Shown here piece by piece: positions 8,260 to 16,747 of a DNA stretch of 64,000 bases. The position numbers and the translations under genes were made by a program. Under the pieces are notes generated by a model. That model worked only from the letters and a program-made list of their open reading frames with translations. It did no database searches and was not told the origin of the DNA. Positions within the stretch are counted from its first letter, which is position 1. Every line of letters starts with the position of its first letter. Origin of the DNA: Hoeflea sp. (lineage in GTDB: Bacteria; Pseudomonadota; Alphaproteobacteria; Rhizobiales; Rhizobiaceae); NCBI GenBank assembly GCA_020637795.1, contig JACKJT010000003.1, positions 186,001 through 250,000 on the forward strand, in the 5' to 3' direction.

Positions 8260-8625
8260 CTACTCCAGATGCACCATCAGGGCATGGACATCGGATCCGC
8301 CAATTGTCCTGGCGGAATGTCCCTTGCCCGTCGTGTCTTCCATGAGGATGACGTCGCCCGGCCCCAGATCCATCACGGTGCCGTCGCTGGCTTGCCCCTG
8401 GAACTGTCCCGACAGCATGACGAAGAGTTGCCGCCGCGGCGCTGGATGCAGCTCGCTGTCCCAGCCCGCCGGGAAATGCACCATGATGAAGCGCATTGCA
8501 TCGGTCGGACGGGACACGCCGAATGCCGGCGCCGGTGGAGCGTAGACAGCCATATCGAACTCGGCCTGCATCTCCTCGACACGGCTCTCGCCGGTTTCAT
8601 CGGCATAGAGCCGCAGATACTTCAT
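8260..8625 (-). CDS. Cupin domain-containing protein
   Basis: This small 121-residue protein is a single cupin barrel. The segment HFPAGWDSELHPAPRRQLFV, the turn GQFQGQASDG and the LGPGDVILMEDTTGKGH motif correspond to cupin motifs 1 and 2. Only part of the canonical metal-binding His/Glu set is evident: His from HPAPRR and His from GKGH. Small stand-alone cupins serve as dioxygenases, isomerases or ligand sensors, so substrate and even catalysis are open. The ATG follows AAGGGA. It lies upstream of fhs on the same strand, but a 177-bp gap with a hairpin suggests separate transcription. Confidence 0.75.
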   Translation of the reverse strand: MKYLRLYADETGESRVEEMQAEFDMAVYAPPAPAFGVSRPTDAMRFIMVHFPAGWDSELHPAPRRQLFVMLSGQFQGQASDGTVMDLGPGDVILMEDTTGKGHSARTIGGSDVHALMVHLE

Positions 8626-8706
8626 GGGTGTCCCTTCCGCAGCAAAAGCCTTGATGCTTGCCGGTCACCGTACTGAATCCCAGGCTGCGGCGCTTCAAGT
8701 TAATTT

Positions 8707-9627
8707 CTAATTGCGCAAAAGACAATTTTGCGGTCGAGTCCGGCTCCTGCAGATCCCGGCCCCAACGAGGCGTTCGATCTCGTGGATATCGGTAACCACG
8801 CCCAAGCTCTTGAGCTCCTCCAAACTCAGATATCTGATATCCTCCGGAGGAGTCGACAGCATCAGCTCGATCAGAGCTGGTTTGACATTCATGGCGCTCA
8901 GGTAATTTTCCAGTTCCGAACGCAGGGAACCCCGCAATTCTGTCGATCGCACCGTTCCGATCTTTTTCCGTTCCACCAGTTCCCTTTTGGTAACCGTGGA
9001 ACCGTTGCTCAACCTCTCCTGGTAAACCTTGTACTTGTTTCGGTATCTTTCCCGGGTTGTCACAATCTGATGAACACCCACGCGGGCAAACGGGCCTGCG
9101 ATCCGGCGAACGCCTCCAGCCAGCAATATGGGACACGCCGAATTGCAGACACCGAAAGTCAAATTGGCGTAGCCGGAATAAGCGCCGTCCTTGAAGTCAG
9201 GCTTGCAAGTGTTGTCCCAAGGCTCGCAGAGCCGGTAATCCGTGCGCGCAACTTCGACCGTCATGTTGCGTTCGCGGATCAACCTTCCCATCGCCATCGC
9301 GACATCGACTCTGCCGCCGAACGAATTGATGAGCAATGGAAGGTCCCGCGAGCCGACCTGCTCGAGAATGGCCTTGAATGCCGTTTCGGTACTTTCTCTT
9401 ATGTCGCCATCGGCAGCAATCCACTCGGGACAATCGGGCTCGCAGGCTGAATCGCTCTTTCGGACGATGGAAAACACCATTTCCCGGGACGGAACCTTTT
9501 CCGCCGCCCCCGCCTGAGCGCCCGACGCACTCACCAGAAATCCCGAGGCCGCCAGGGCAATCGCGCCGACCGTCCTCAAGAGCAGGTGCCCTGGACCGGA
9601 AGGAAACGGGATCGCGCGTGCCCTCAT
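8707..9627 (-). CDS. Exported ClpP/crotonase-like protein (COG3904 type)
   Basis: 306 residues from ATG 9627; a TTG at 9696 would add 23. An N-terminal hydrophobic segment (residues ~18-40) resembles a signal peptide. The body has features of a ClpP-like fold: NSFGG (101-105) at the position of the oxyanion strand, CNSACPILLAGG with Ser163 where a nucleophile is expected, and VGVHQ with His186, like the His of serine peptidases of this fold. Several Cys residues suggest disulfides in the periplasm. Relatives are annotated only as predicted periplasmic proteins; peptidase activity is inference. It appears monocistronic. Confidence 0.68.
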   Translation of the reverse strand: MRARAIPFPSGPGHLLLRTVGAIALAASGFLVSASGAQAGAAEKVPSREMVFSIVRKSDSACEPDCPEWIAADGDIRESTETAFKAILEQVGSRDLPLLINSFGGRVDVAMAMGRLIRERNMTVEVARTDYRLCEPWDNTCKPDFKDGAYSGYANLTFGVCNSACPILLAGGVRRIAGPFARVGVHQIVTTRERYRNKYKVYQERLSNGSTVTKRELVERKKIGTVRSTELRGSLRSELENYLSAMNVKPALIELMLSTPPEDIRYLSLEELKSLGVVTDIHEIERLVGAGICRSRTRPQNCLLRN

Positions 9628-9765
9628 CCGCGCCGGCTCCGCCGCCCAAACATCAATCCATGGCTTTGGAATCCGCGCATGCGGCGAGGCTAGCAATCAA
9701 GCGCAACCGTGACAAGGCGGCCCCCATCCGCCGCCGGAAAACCCCGGCGTCAAGGTCCCGCCGAC

Positions 9766-12700
9766 CTATCCGTCCCCCATGGCGATAAGTCCGGCATTGC
9801 CGCCGGCGGCCGCTGTATTCACCGACACCGCCTGCTCGACCGCGAACCGCATCAGGTAGTGCGGACCGCCAGCCTTGAACCCGGTGCCCGACAGGCCGGA
9901 GCCGCCAAACGGCTGGGTGCCGACCACTGCGCCGATCATGTTGCGGTTGATGTAGACATTGCCGGTGTCGAGCCGGTCGATCACCTTGCGCACGGTGGCC
10001 TCGATGCGCGAATGAACGCCGAGCGTCAGGCCGAAGCCGGTGGCATCGATGGCGTCAAGCACCTGGTCGAGCTTCTTGGCCTTGAAGCGCACCACGTGCA
10101 GTACCGGTCCGAAGATTTCGCGGTCGAGCGCTGCCGCATCCTTGAGCTCGACAATGTGCGGGGCGAAGAACAGACCCTCGTTCGGCGCATCGCCCGCATA
10201 AACCAGCTTCTGGGTTTTCGAGATCGTCGCGATGTGGTCCGCCAGCATCTCGCGCTGCGCCTCGTCTATCACCGGGCCGACATCGGTCGACGGCATCGAC
10301 GGATCGCCGAGCTTGAGTTCGCGCGCAGCCCCCTCGATCATCTCGAGCATGGCGTCTGCGACATCCTCCTGCACGAACAGGAGCCTCAGCGCCGAGCAGC
10401 GCTGGCCGGCGGAGCGGAACGCTGACATCACCACGTCGTCGGCCACCTGTTCGGCCAGCGCCGTGGCGTCGACGATCATCGCGTTGAGCCCGCCGGTCTC
10501 GGCGATGAACGGCACGATCGGCCCGTCCTTGGCGGCAAGCGTCCGGTTGATGGCGCGCGCGGTTTCGGTCGAGCCGGTAAACGCCACGCCGCCGATCTTC
10601 GGATGCGAGGTCAGCGCAGCACCCACATCGCCCGCACCCGGCAGGCACAACAGCACGTCCTTCGGCACGCCCGCCTCATGCATCAGGCAGATCGCTTCAT
10701 GCGCGATCAGCGGCGTCTGCTCGGCCGGTTTGGCAATCACCGCGTTGCCGGCGGCAAGCCCTGCCGAGACCTGGCCGAGAAAGATCGCCAGCGGAAAGTT
10801 CCACGGCGAGATGCAGACGAACACGCCGCGGCCGCGCCAGCCAAGCCGGTTGTCCTCTCCGGTCGGCCCCGGCATCGGCAGCATCTTCGCAAACATGTCG
10901 CGCGAGCGGGCAGCGTAGTAGCGCAGGAAGTCGACGGCCTCGCGGATTTCGGCAATGCCGTCATCGAGCGTCTTGCCCGCTTCGATCGACAGCAAGGCCA
11001 TGAACCTGTCGCGCCGGTCTTCGAGCAGGTCGGCAGCCCGCTCAAGCGCCGCGGCGCGCAGACCCGGATCGGTCCGCGACCAGCTCCTGAACCCTTTCAT
11101 CGCCGTAGTCACGGCCGTGTCGACATCCTTTGGATCGGTGAACCGGACCGTGCCGGCAACCCGCGACGGATCGGACGGAGAACGAACCTGCTGCGCGGGA
11201 CCGCCCTTTAGTCCCGGCGCCAGCGGCCCGGCCTCGACCGCAGCCGAGGAGCGCCCCATGCCTTCGATGAGCGAGGCCAGCTGGAAGCGGTCACCGAACT
11301 CGACGCCGCGCGAATTCGGCCGGTCCGGGTAGATCGCCAGCGGCAGCGGAATCTGGCTGTTGCGGGCCGATTGCCCCCGGGTCAGTCCGAGCTTTGCGTC
11401 CGGACGCTCCAGCAGCGATTCGACCGGAATGTTCTTGTCGCCGGCCACCGCCACGAAGGACGAGTTTGCGCCGTTTTCGAGAAGCCGGCGCACCAGGTAG
11501 GCCAGCAGGTCGCGGTAACCGCCGACCGGAGCATAGATCCGGCACGGCACCCGGTCATTGCTCTTGCTCAGGCTGTCATAGACCACCTCGCCCATACCGT
11601 GCAGGCGCTGGAATTCGAAGCCACTGCGATCTTCCGCCATCTCCACGATGGTGGCGACGGTGAGCGCATTGTGGGTGGCAAATTGCGGATAGATCACATC
11701 GCGCAGGTCAAGCAGCTGCCGCGAGCAGGCGAGGTAGGACAAATCGGTCGCCGCCTTGCGGGTATAGACCGCGTAGCCTTCGAGCCCGCGCTCCTGCGCC
11801 CGCTTGATCTCGGTGTCCCAGTAGGCGCCTTTCACCAGCCGCACCATCATCCGGCGGCCGTGCTTGCGGCAAAGGCCTGCAATATGGTCGATCACCTGCG
11901 GCGCGCGCTTCTGGTAGGCCTGAATGGCGAGACCGAACCCGTCCCAGCCGGCAAGCGACGGATCGGCGAACGCCCGGTCGATCACGTCGAGCGACAATTC
12001 CAGCCGGTCGACCTCTTCGGCGTCGACGGTGAAGTTGAGGTCGTGCGCCTTGGCCATCTGGGCAAGCTTGACCAGGTCCGGCACCAGTTCCGCCAGCACC
12101 TGCTCGCGATGGGTGGCGAGGTAGCGCGGATGCAGCGCCGACAGCTTGACCGAGATGCCGGGACGGTCGGGCAGCTTGCGCCCGGCGGAGACCTTGTCGG
12201 CGGATTTTCCGATCGCCGCGATGGCATCGGCATAGGACTTGAAATAGCGTTTTGCGTCGGCGCGGGTCCGCGCTCCTTCGCCGAGCATGTCGTAGGAATG
12301 GCGGAAGCCGCGGGTCTCGTTCTTGGCGGCGCGATTGAGCGCCTCACCGATGGTTTCGCCGAGCACGAAGTGATGCCCAAGGAACCGCATCGCCTGCCGC
12401 GTCGCCGTCCGCACCGTCGGCATGCCCATCCGCTTGACCAGCCCGCGCATCACCCCTTCCGGCGTCTCGCCCGGCTTGATCACCCGCGCCGACATGCCGA
12501 GCGCCCAGGCGGAGGCGGAGACAAACCAGGTATCGCCATGCGTCTCGTGATCGCTCCAGCCGCCTTCCTTCAGCTTGTCTTCGATCAGCCGGTCCTGGGT
12601 CAGTGCATCGGGCACCCTGAGCAGCGCCTCGGCCAGCACCATCAGCGCCAGGCCCTCGCGCGTCGACAGCCCGTATTCGCGCAGGAAGTCCTCGACTCCG

Positions 12701-12879
12701 CCCATCTGGCCGGAATCGGTGCGGATTGCCTGGATCAGTTTCGTGGCGCGCGCATCGATCGCCCTTTCCTGGGCGCTGGTGAACTTCAGCCGCTCGCTGA
12801 AATCCCGGATCAGGCGGTCGTCGTCCGGTGCATGTGAGGCATGAAAGGCGGTCAGAACTGGCGCGGCTGTGGCGGTCAT
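9766..12879 (-). CDS. putA: Bifunctional proline dehydrogenase / glutamate semialdehyde dehydrogenase
   Basis: This 1037-residue PutA oxidises proline to glutamate in two steps, using FAD in the proline dehydrogenase barrel (about residues 120-480, with RLVKGAYWD) and NAD in the aldehyde dehydrogenase domain (about 560-1020, with the SPWNFPLAIF segment, VAFTGSTETA and the catalytic-Cys segment AGQRCSALR). It lacks the N-terminal ribbon-helix-helix DNA-binding domain found in enteric PutA, as in the minimalist PutAs of alphaproteobacteria, so it cannot self-repress. Control presumably comes from the divergent Lrp-type gene 114 bp away. The protein peripherally associates with the membrane and passes electrons to quinone. 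Confidence 0.97.
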   Translation of the reverse strand: MTATAAPVLTAFHASHAPDDDRLIRDFSERLKFTSAQERAIDARATKLIQAIRTDSGQMGGVEDFLREYGLSTREGLALMVLAEALLRVPDALTQDRLIEDKLKEGGWSDHETHGDTWFVSASAWALGMSARVIKPGETPEGVMRGLVKRMGMPTVRTATRQAMRFLGHHFVLGETIGEALNRAAKNETRGFRHSYDMLGEGARTRADAKRYFKSYADAIAAIGKSADKVSAGRKLPDRPGISVKLSALHPRYLATHREQVLAELVPDLVKLAQMAKAHDLNFTVDAEEVDRLELSLDVIDRAFADPSLAGWDGFGLAIQAYQKRAPQVIDHIAGLCRKHGRRMMVRLVKGAYWDTEIKRAQERGLEGYAVYTRKAATDLSYLACSRQLLDLRDVIYPQFATHNALTVATIVEMAEDRSGFEFQRLHGMGEVVYDSLSKSNDRVPCRIYAPVGGYRDLLAYLVRRLLENGANSSFVAVAGDKNIPVESLLERPDAKLGLTRGQSARNSQIPLPLAIYPDRPNSRGVEFGDRFQLASLIEGMGRSSAAVEAGPLAPGLKGGPAQQVRSPSDPSRVAGTVRFTDPKDVDTAVTTAMKGFRSWSRTDPGLRAAALERAADLLEDRRDRFMALLSIEAGKTLDDGIAEIREAVDFLRYYAARSRDMFAKMLPMPGPTGEDNRLGWRGRGVFVCISPWNFPLAIFLGQVSAGLAAGNAVIAKPAEQTPLIAHEAICLMHEAGVPKDVLLCLPGAGDVGAALTSHPKIGGVAFTGSTETARAINRTLAAKDGPIVPFIAETGGLNAMIVDATALAEQVADDVVMSAFRSAGQRCSALRLLFVQEDVADAMLEMIEGAARELKLGDPSMPSTDVGPVIDEAQREMLADHIATISKTQKLVYAGDAPNEGLFFAPHIVELKDAAALDREIFGPVLHVVRFKAKKLDQVLDAIDATGFGLTLGVHSRIEATVRKVIDRLDTGNVYINRNMIGAVVGTQPFGGSGLSGTGFKAGGPHYLMRFAVEQAVSVNTAAAGGNAGLIAMGDG

Positions 12880-12948
12880 GGCAATTTTCCCCGTGGATGC
12901 CGCAGCATAACCCTTGATGAGTAGCGTTTCTCTCTATATTTTGATCAC

Positions 12949-12965
12949 GAGAATGAATCATTCTC
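12949..12965. promoter_or_regulatory. Palindromic operator between putA and its regulator
   Basis: A 17-bp palindrome, GAGAATGAATCATTCTC with a single central base, lies in the 114-bp gap between putA (minus) and the Lrp/AsnC gene (plus), 29 bp before the regulator start. The position suits a binding site for the adjacent Lrp-family protein acting on both promoters. Binding is inferred from symmetry and location only. Confidence 0.55.
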
Positions 12966-12993
12966 TACAATTTTGGCAATTCAGGGGGAAATG

Positions 12994-13455
12994 ATGAAGG
13001 AAATAGACCGGATTGATCGGAAGATCCTTCGCGCCATACAGGACAATGGAAGACTGACCAACCTCGAACTGGCCGACAAGATCAGCCTTTCCCCCACCGC
13101 GACGGCCGAGCGCCTCAAACGCCTCAACCGCGACGGCTACATTCAGGGCTACACCGCCAAGCTCTCCCCGGAGAAACTCGACCGGGGAATGCTTGTCTTC
13201 GTCGAAGTCAAGCTCGACCGGACCACTCCGGATGTATTTGACGCTTTTTCCGAGGCCGTTCGCAAGTCCGACGATGTGATGGAATGCCACATGGTTGCCG
13301 GCGGCTTCGACTATCTCGTCAAGGCACGCGTCAAGGGCATGGAAGCATACCGCAGCTTTCTTTCCGATATCATTCTCTCGTTGCCCGGCGTTCGCGAAAC
13401 ACACACATACCCGGTAATGGAAGAAGTAAAAAACACCGGAAAACTTCCGGTTTGA
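12994..13455 (+). CDS. Lrp/AsnC family regulator, probable PutR
   Basis: This 153-residue protein has an N-terminal winged helix-turn-helix (IDRKILRAIQDNGRLTNLEL, then KISLSPTATAERLKRL) and a C-terminal RAM/AsnC ligand-binding domain (VFVEVKLDR, CHMVAGGFDYLVKARVK). Divergent pairing with putA is the standard arrangement of PutR in alphaproteobacteria, where it activates putA in response to proline. The start at 12994 is preferred because the GGGGG ribosome-binding site is 6-7 nt away, whereas the ATG at 12991 is too close. Assignment as PutR rests on context. Confidence 0.87.
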   Translation: MKEIDRIDRKILRAIQDNGRLTNLELADKISLSPTATAERLKRLNRDGYIQGYTAKLSPEKLDRGMLVFVEVKLDRTTPDVFDAFSEAVRKSDDVMECHMVAGGFDYLVKARVKGMEAYRSFLSDIILSLPGVRETHTYPVMEEVKNTGKLPV

Positions 13456-13597
13456 CTGATTGATTACTTCGTAAGACATCGTATCATATGAACAACCGTA
13501 TCCGCACACTCATGCCATCAGGAACCGGAAATTTCTCCAGGAAGGAACACACCATCACGGATGGCCTTGATCAGATGACCGCGACGGAGCACCACTG

Positions 13598-14311
13598 ATG
13601 TCAGATCAGAGCGACCTCTTATGTGCTCTGCATGAAATCCGGACCGAACCCGAACTTGCGGCTTTCCTGCGAAGGCTCTCCAGGCATTTCGACTTCACCG
13701 GATTCATGCTCTTCAGCATTCCCCGGCTGACCGAAGACAATCTGCTGCCAAGAATCGAACTGTCGGATCTGCCCGCCGGGATGGTTGAAGGTTACGACGA
13801 ACTGGGGCTGTTGAAAAACTCCCAGATCTTTCGGACCTTGCGGCGCTCGACCGCCCCGATCACGCTCGACACGCTGACAGTTCACGACACCCGTCCATCG
13901 GAAGAGGCTCAGGCAGCCGCGCGGTTTTTCGCAAGCCACAACATCAGAACAGCCGCGTTTTTCCCCGTCCACGGGTCCGGTGGGACCCGCGCCGTGTTCG
14001 GGTTTCTCGGCGACCGAAATCAGCTGACGCACGCGGAAATGGGTGAACTTGGCGTTTTCACCGCCCATGCATTCAGTGTCTACTCGAACCTGAAGAACGC
14101 ATCCCGGGAAACCGATGGCGGGCTGACGCCACGCGAACTCGAAGCCATTCACTGGGTGGCGAACGGCAAGACATCCGGCGAGATCGCCTTGATCCTTTCG
14201 CTGTCCGAGCACACCATCAACACCTACGTGAACAACGCCATCCGCAAGCTCGACTGCGTCAACAGAACCCACCTGGTGGCCAAGGCGCTCCGGCTGCGCC
14301 TTATCTGCTGA
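13598..14311 (+). CDS. LuxR-family regulator with autoinducer-binding-type domain (solo)
   Basis: This 237-residue protein has an N-terminal autoinducer-binding-like domain (residues ~10-160) and a C-terminal LuxR-type HTH (about 172-232: GLTPRELEAIHWVANGKTS, then SEHTINTYVNNAIRKL). In the N domain several Trp/Tyr/Asp positions typical of acyl-homoserine-lactone receptors are not evident, so the ligand may differ. No luxI-type synthase is present in the window, making it a solo. It follows the Lrp gene by 142 bp and converges on the DUF2333 operon. Targets are unknown. Confidence 0.8.
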   Translation: MSDQSDLLCALHEIRTEPELAAFLRRLSRHFDFTGFMLFSIPRLTEDNLLPRIELSDLPAGMVEGYDELGLLKNSQIFRTLRRSTAPITLDTLTVHDTRPSEEAQAAARFFASHNIRTAAFFPVHGSGGTRAVFGFLGDRNQLTHAEMGELGVFTAHAFSVYSNLKNASRETDGGLTPRELEAIHWVANGKTSGEIALILSLSEHTINTYVNNAIRKLDCVNRTHLVAKALRLRLIC

Positions 14312-14358
14312 TTGCGGTCGTTCTTCGGGCAGCCTTGTCTCTGGCCGCCGGTCCGGGA

Positions 14359-15453
14359 TCAGCGATCCAGAATTGCGCGGATTTCCACCAGGTTCGAGCG
14401 GAACCTGAGCACATAGAAGCCCATGGTTGCCAGATGGGTCGGCATGATCCATCCACTCTCGTTACCATTGGAGATGATGAGCGGCTGGATCTTGAGCGCG
14501 GCAGACAGCTGCGAGTCCATTTCATCCCACAGCTGAGACAGGTTGCGTTGCGCGACCACATCGCGGAAATCTTCGCGGGTTGCCTTCAGGATTCCGTAGT
14601 AGCCGTAGAGCTGGCCATAGGAAAACCAGAACCGGTCATCGGCGCGGGTATCGAACCAGCCGGAATTGAAGTTCTCCGACCGGTCGCGCAGGATGGCCGA
14701 CGTCGAGCCGACATCCGAGGCGATCCTGTCGAGAAACTGGACAAGATTATCCGCGCGCGCGTCGTAGATCGCCTCACACTTGCTCAGTCGGGTATTGAAC
14801 GCGGACAGATCATCGATCGCTGATCGGTAAAATGTCGGCGTCGGTGTTTTCGGCAGGAACGGCCAGCTGAAATACCAGGTGTATTCGTCAAACTGCATCG
14901 CGCCGCGCGCATCCTGCAGGTCGCCATCGACCTGGCTGGTGCCGCGCACGCGCCCGAGCGTATCGACGAATTCGACCGTGGTCCGGCGGATCGCCTGGTT
15001 CACGCCCCGCTGAAACGCGGCCTTGTTGTCGAAGAACGGCGTATGATCCCACTCCACGCCGAAAAGACCGGCTTTGTAGAGGATCATAGACGAGATCCAG
15101 GCATTTTCGTTGACGTTGAAATCGATCAGGTCCGATGTCACCGAGACCATCGCCGAGGGCGCGCAGGTGCCGTCTGCCAGCTTGCTTCCGGGCGTCGCAG
15201 CCATGGCTTCGCGCTTGGCCGGATACTCAGGGTCGAACCCGCTCCAGATCTGGGTTTGCCAGAAAAAATAGCCATAAAGCCCGATAAAGACGACGATGAT
15301 GCCGCCGACGATGGCCTTGAGAACGAAGCCGCGCCTCCGGTACCAGCCCGCCATGGTGACGAATGGCCACAAAATGAGCGAAATCAGCATGCCGATACCG
15401 CGGCCGATGGCGTGGAAGATCCGCTCGAAGAATTCAATCACCGGGTCAAGCAT
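14359..15453 (-). CDS. DUF2333 family membrane-anchored protein
   Basis: A 364-residue protein with an N-terminal amphipathic or hydrophobic segment (residues ~5-35) and a clear transmembrane helix at about 46-68 (AIVGGIIVVFIGLYGYFFW). The rest is a large soluble domain, presumably periplasmic. Its pattern (NAWISSMILYKAG, FDEYTWYFSWPFLP, YDARADNLVQFLDRIA) matches DUF2333 as I recall it; no function is known. It is the last gene of the five-gene minus-strand operon, overlapping the preceding gene by 8 bp. As the only operon member with an obvious membrane anchor, it may tether the system to the inner membrane; that role is inference. Confidence 0.78.
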   Translation of the reverse strand: MLDPVIEFFERIFHAIGRGIGMLISLILWPFVTMAGWYRRRGFVLKAIVGGIIVVFIGLYGYFFWQTQIWSGFDPEYPAKREAMAATPGSKLADGTCAPSAMVSVTSDLIDFNVNENAWISSMILYKAGLFGVEWDHTPFFDNKAAFQRGVNQAIRRTTVEFVDTLGRVRGTSQVDGDLQDARGAMQFDEYTWYFSWPFLPKTPTPTFYRSAIDDLSAFNTRLSKCEAIYDARADNLVQFLDRIASDVGSTSAILRDRSENFNSGWFDTRADDRFWFSYGQLYGYYGILKATREDFRDVVAQRNLSQLWDEMDSQLSAALKIQPLIISNGNESGWIMPTHLATMGFYVLRFRSNLVEIRAILDR

Positions 15454-16747
15454 CGTCTTGGTATCCTTCCAGTCCGTAAAGCCGCGCCCTGAGCGCTGCC
15501 TTGTTGTTCAGATAGGTGGCCGCGAGCACATCCACAACATGAGCGCGGTAGCTCTCGGAATAGCCGTCATAAGCCGTGTAAAAACCCTGCTTGTCAAAGA
15601 CGAAGCGGCTGACGAAGTCAAACGGCGCCAATCCCGCAAGCAGCCGGTTGACGAGCCACTGGTCCGGATGCGCGGGCGCCGCACGGCACAGCATGAGCCG
15701 CCGGTCGGCCCGGACTTCGCGCATCTTCACCTGCCCGGTCGATGCAACCTCCCGCATCGCCTCCTGCAGGAACGGGTAGATCCCCTCCTCGGCAATCAGC
15801 GCGGAATTGCGATGCATCCATGTCTGCAGCCAGATCCGGTCGGTTCCCGCGAGATCGATCGACGGATCGGCCCTGCGGACAAGATCGTACACCGCCATCT
15901 CCGCCCTGTGGGCGAAGAATCCCGACGGCTCGACCCACGACGCCCGCGGCAATTGCAGCCGCTCCGATTTCGACAGGTACTCGAAGATCCGCGCATGGTC
16001 GCGAATGTCGATATAGCTCACTTCCCAGGGCCGCGAGCGACGGAATCCAGGCGCGTGACTGTCGCAGATGACGGTGGTGGTCCGGTCATCACGGAAGATG
16101 AAGACGCCGCCGAAATGATTGGCCCAGTAGGAATTGTGCGGGAACACCAGCTTGTCCGGCACAAGCGCATTCTGCCTTATGTCGCCGGTTTCCCGCACCA
16201 GTTCGACCATCCGGTTGAGCATGGCGTCATCCCGCCAGCCGTCCTTCGAGGACTTCAGCCGGTCGACCAGCGCGCGCAATTCCGTTGCCTTGCCCAGCAT
16301 GTTTTCGGCCGACATCACCCGGAAACGGACCTCGTCGATCGACAAGAGATCCTCGACCCCGGTCACCACATCGACCGGTTCCTCGATCTCGCCAAACAGC
16401 GCGTCCTTGATCGTCACCGCGTGCACGGCGCGGCGATTGCCGTCGAAGAACTCGTGCATCAGCCCGGCGGTGTTGGAGAAATGGGTGTGGACCACCGGCA
16501 GGTTCTCCTGCTCCGGCGTCAGCACGATGAACCGGCGGTTGACACCGTTGGGATCGAGATACTGCACGTCGCCGAGTTCCTCGGCGATTTCCGGCGAGAA
16601 GCCGGTCATGTCGATGCGGAACTCCGCGAGCTTTGTTTCGGGCAGTCCGAACGCCCTGAGCGCCTTGTTGTAGCGCGCGACGAGATGCGGCTCCGCGACA
16701 GGAAGCAGCCGCCCGTAGATCAGTTCGTTTTCGACGAGCCGGTTCAT
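15446..16747 (-). CDS. Conserved protein of unknown function in AAA+ operon
   Basis: A 433-residue soluble protein without signal peptide or membrane helix. I do not recognise a characterised domain; from memory it may correspond to DUF6638, unverified. Features include a VVHTHFSNTAGLMHEFFDG segment rich in His, a FPHNSYWANHFGGVFIFRDD segment and several Trp/Arg-rich stretches that could be a nucleic-acid- or protein-binding surface. Its ATG overlaps the stop of the AAA+ gene (ATGA), and its own stop overlaps the DUF2333 start by 8 bp, so stoichiometric co-translation is likely. It probably works as a partner of the ATPase. Confidence 0.72.
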   Translation of the reverse strand: MNRLVENELIYGRLLPVAEPHLVARYNKALRAFGLPETKLAEFRIDMTGFSPEIAEELGDVQYLDPNGVNRRFIVLTPEQENLPVVHTHFSNTAGLMHEFFDGNRRAVHAVTIKDALFGEIEEPVDVVTGVEDLLSIDEVRFRVMSAENMLGKATELRALVDRLKSSKDGWRDDAMLNRMVELVRETGDIRQNALVPDKLVFPHNSYWANHFGGVFIFRDDRTTTVICDSHAPGFRRSRPWEVSYIDIRDHARIFEYLSKSERLQLPRASWVEPSGFFAHRAEMAVYDLVRRADPSIDLAGTDRIWLQTWMHRNSALIAEEGIYPFLQEAMREVASTGQVKMREVRADRRLMLCRAAPAHPDQWLVNRLLAGLAPFDFVSRFVFDKQGFYTAYDGYSESYRAHVVDVLAATYLNNKAALRARLYGLEGYQDDA

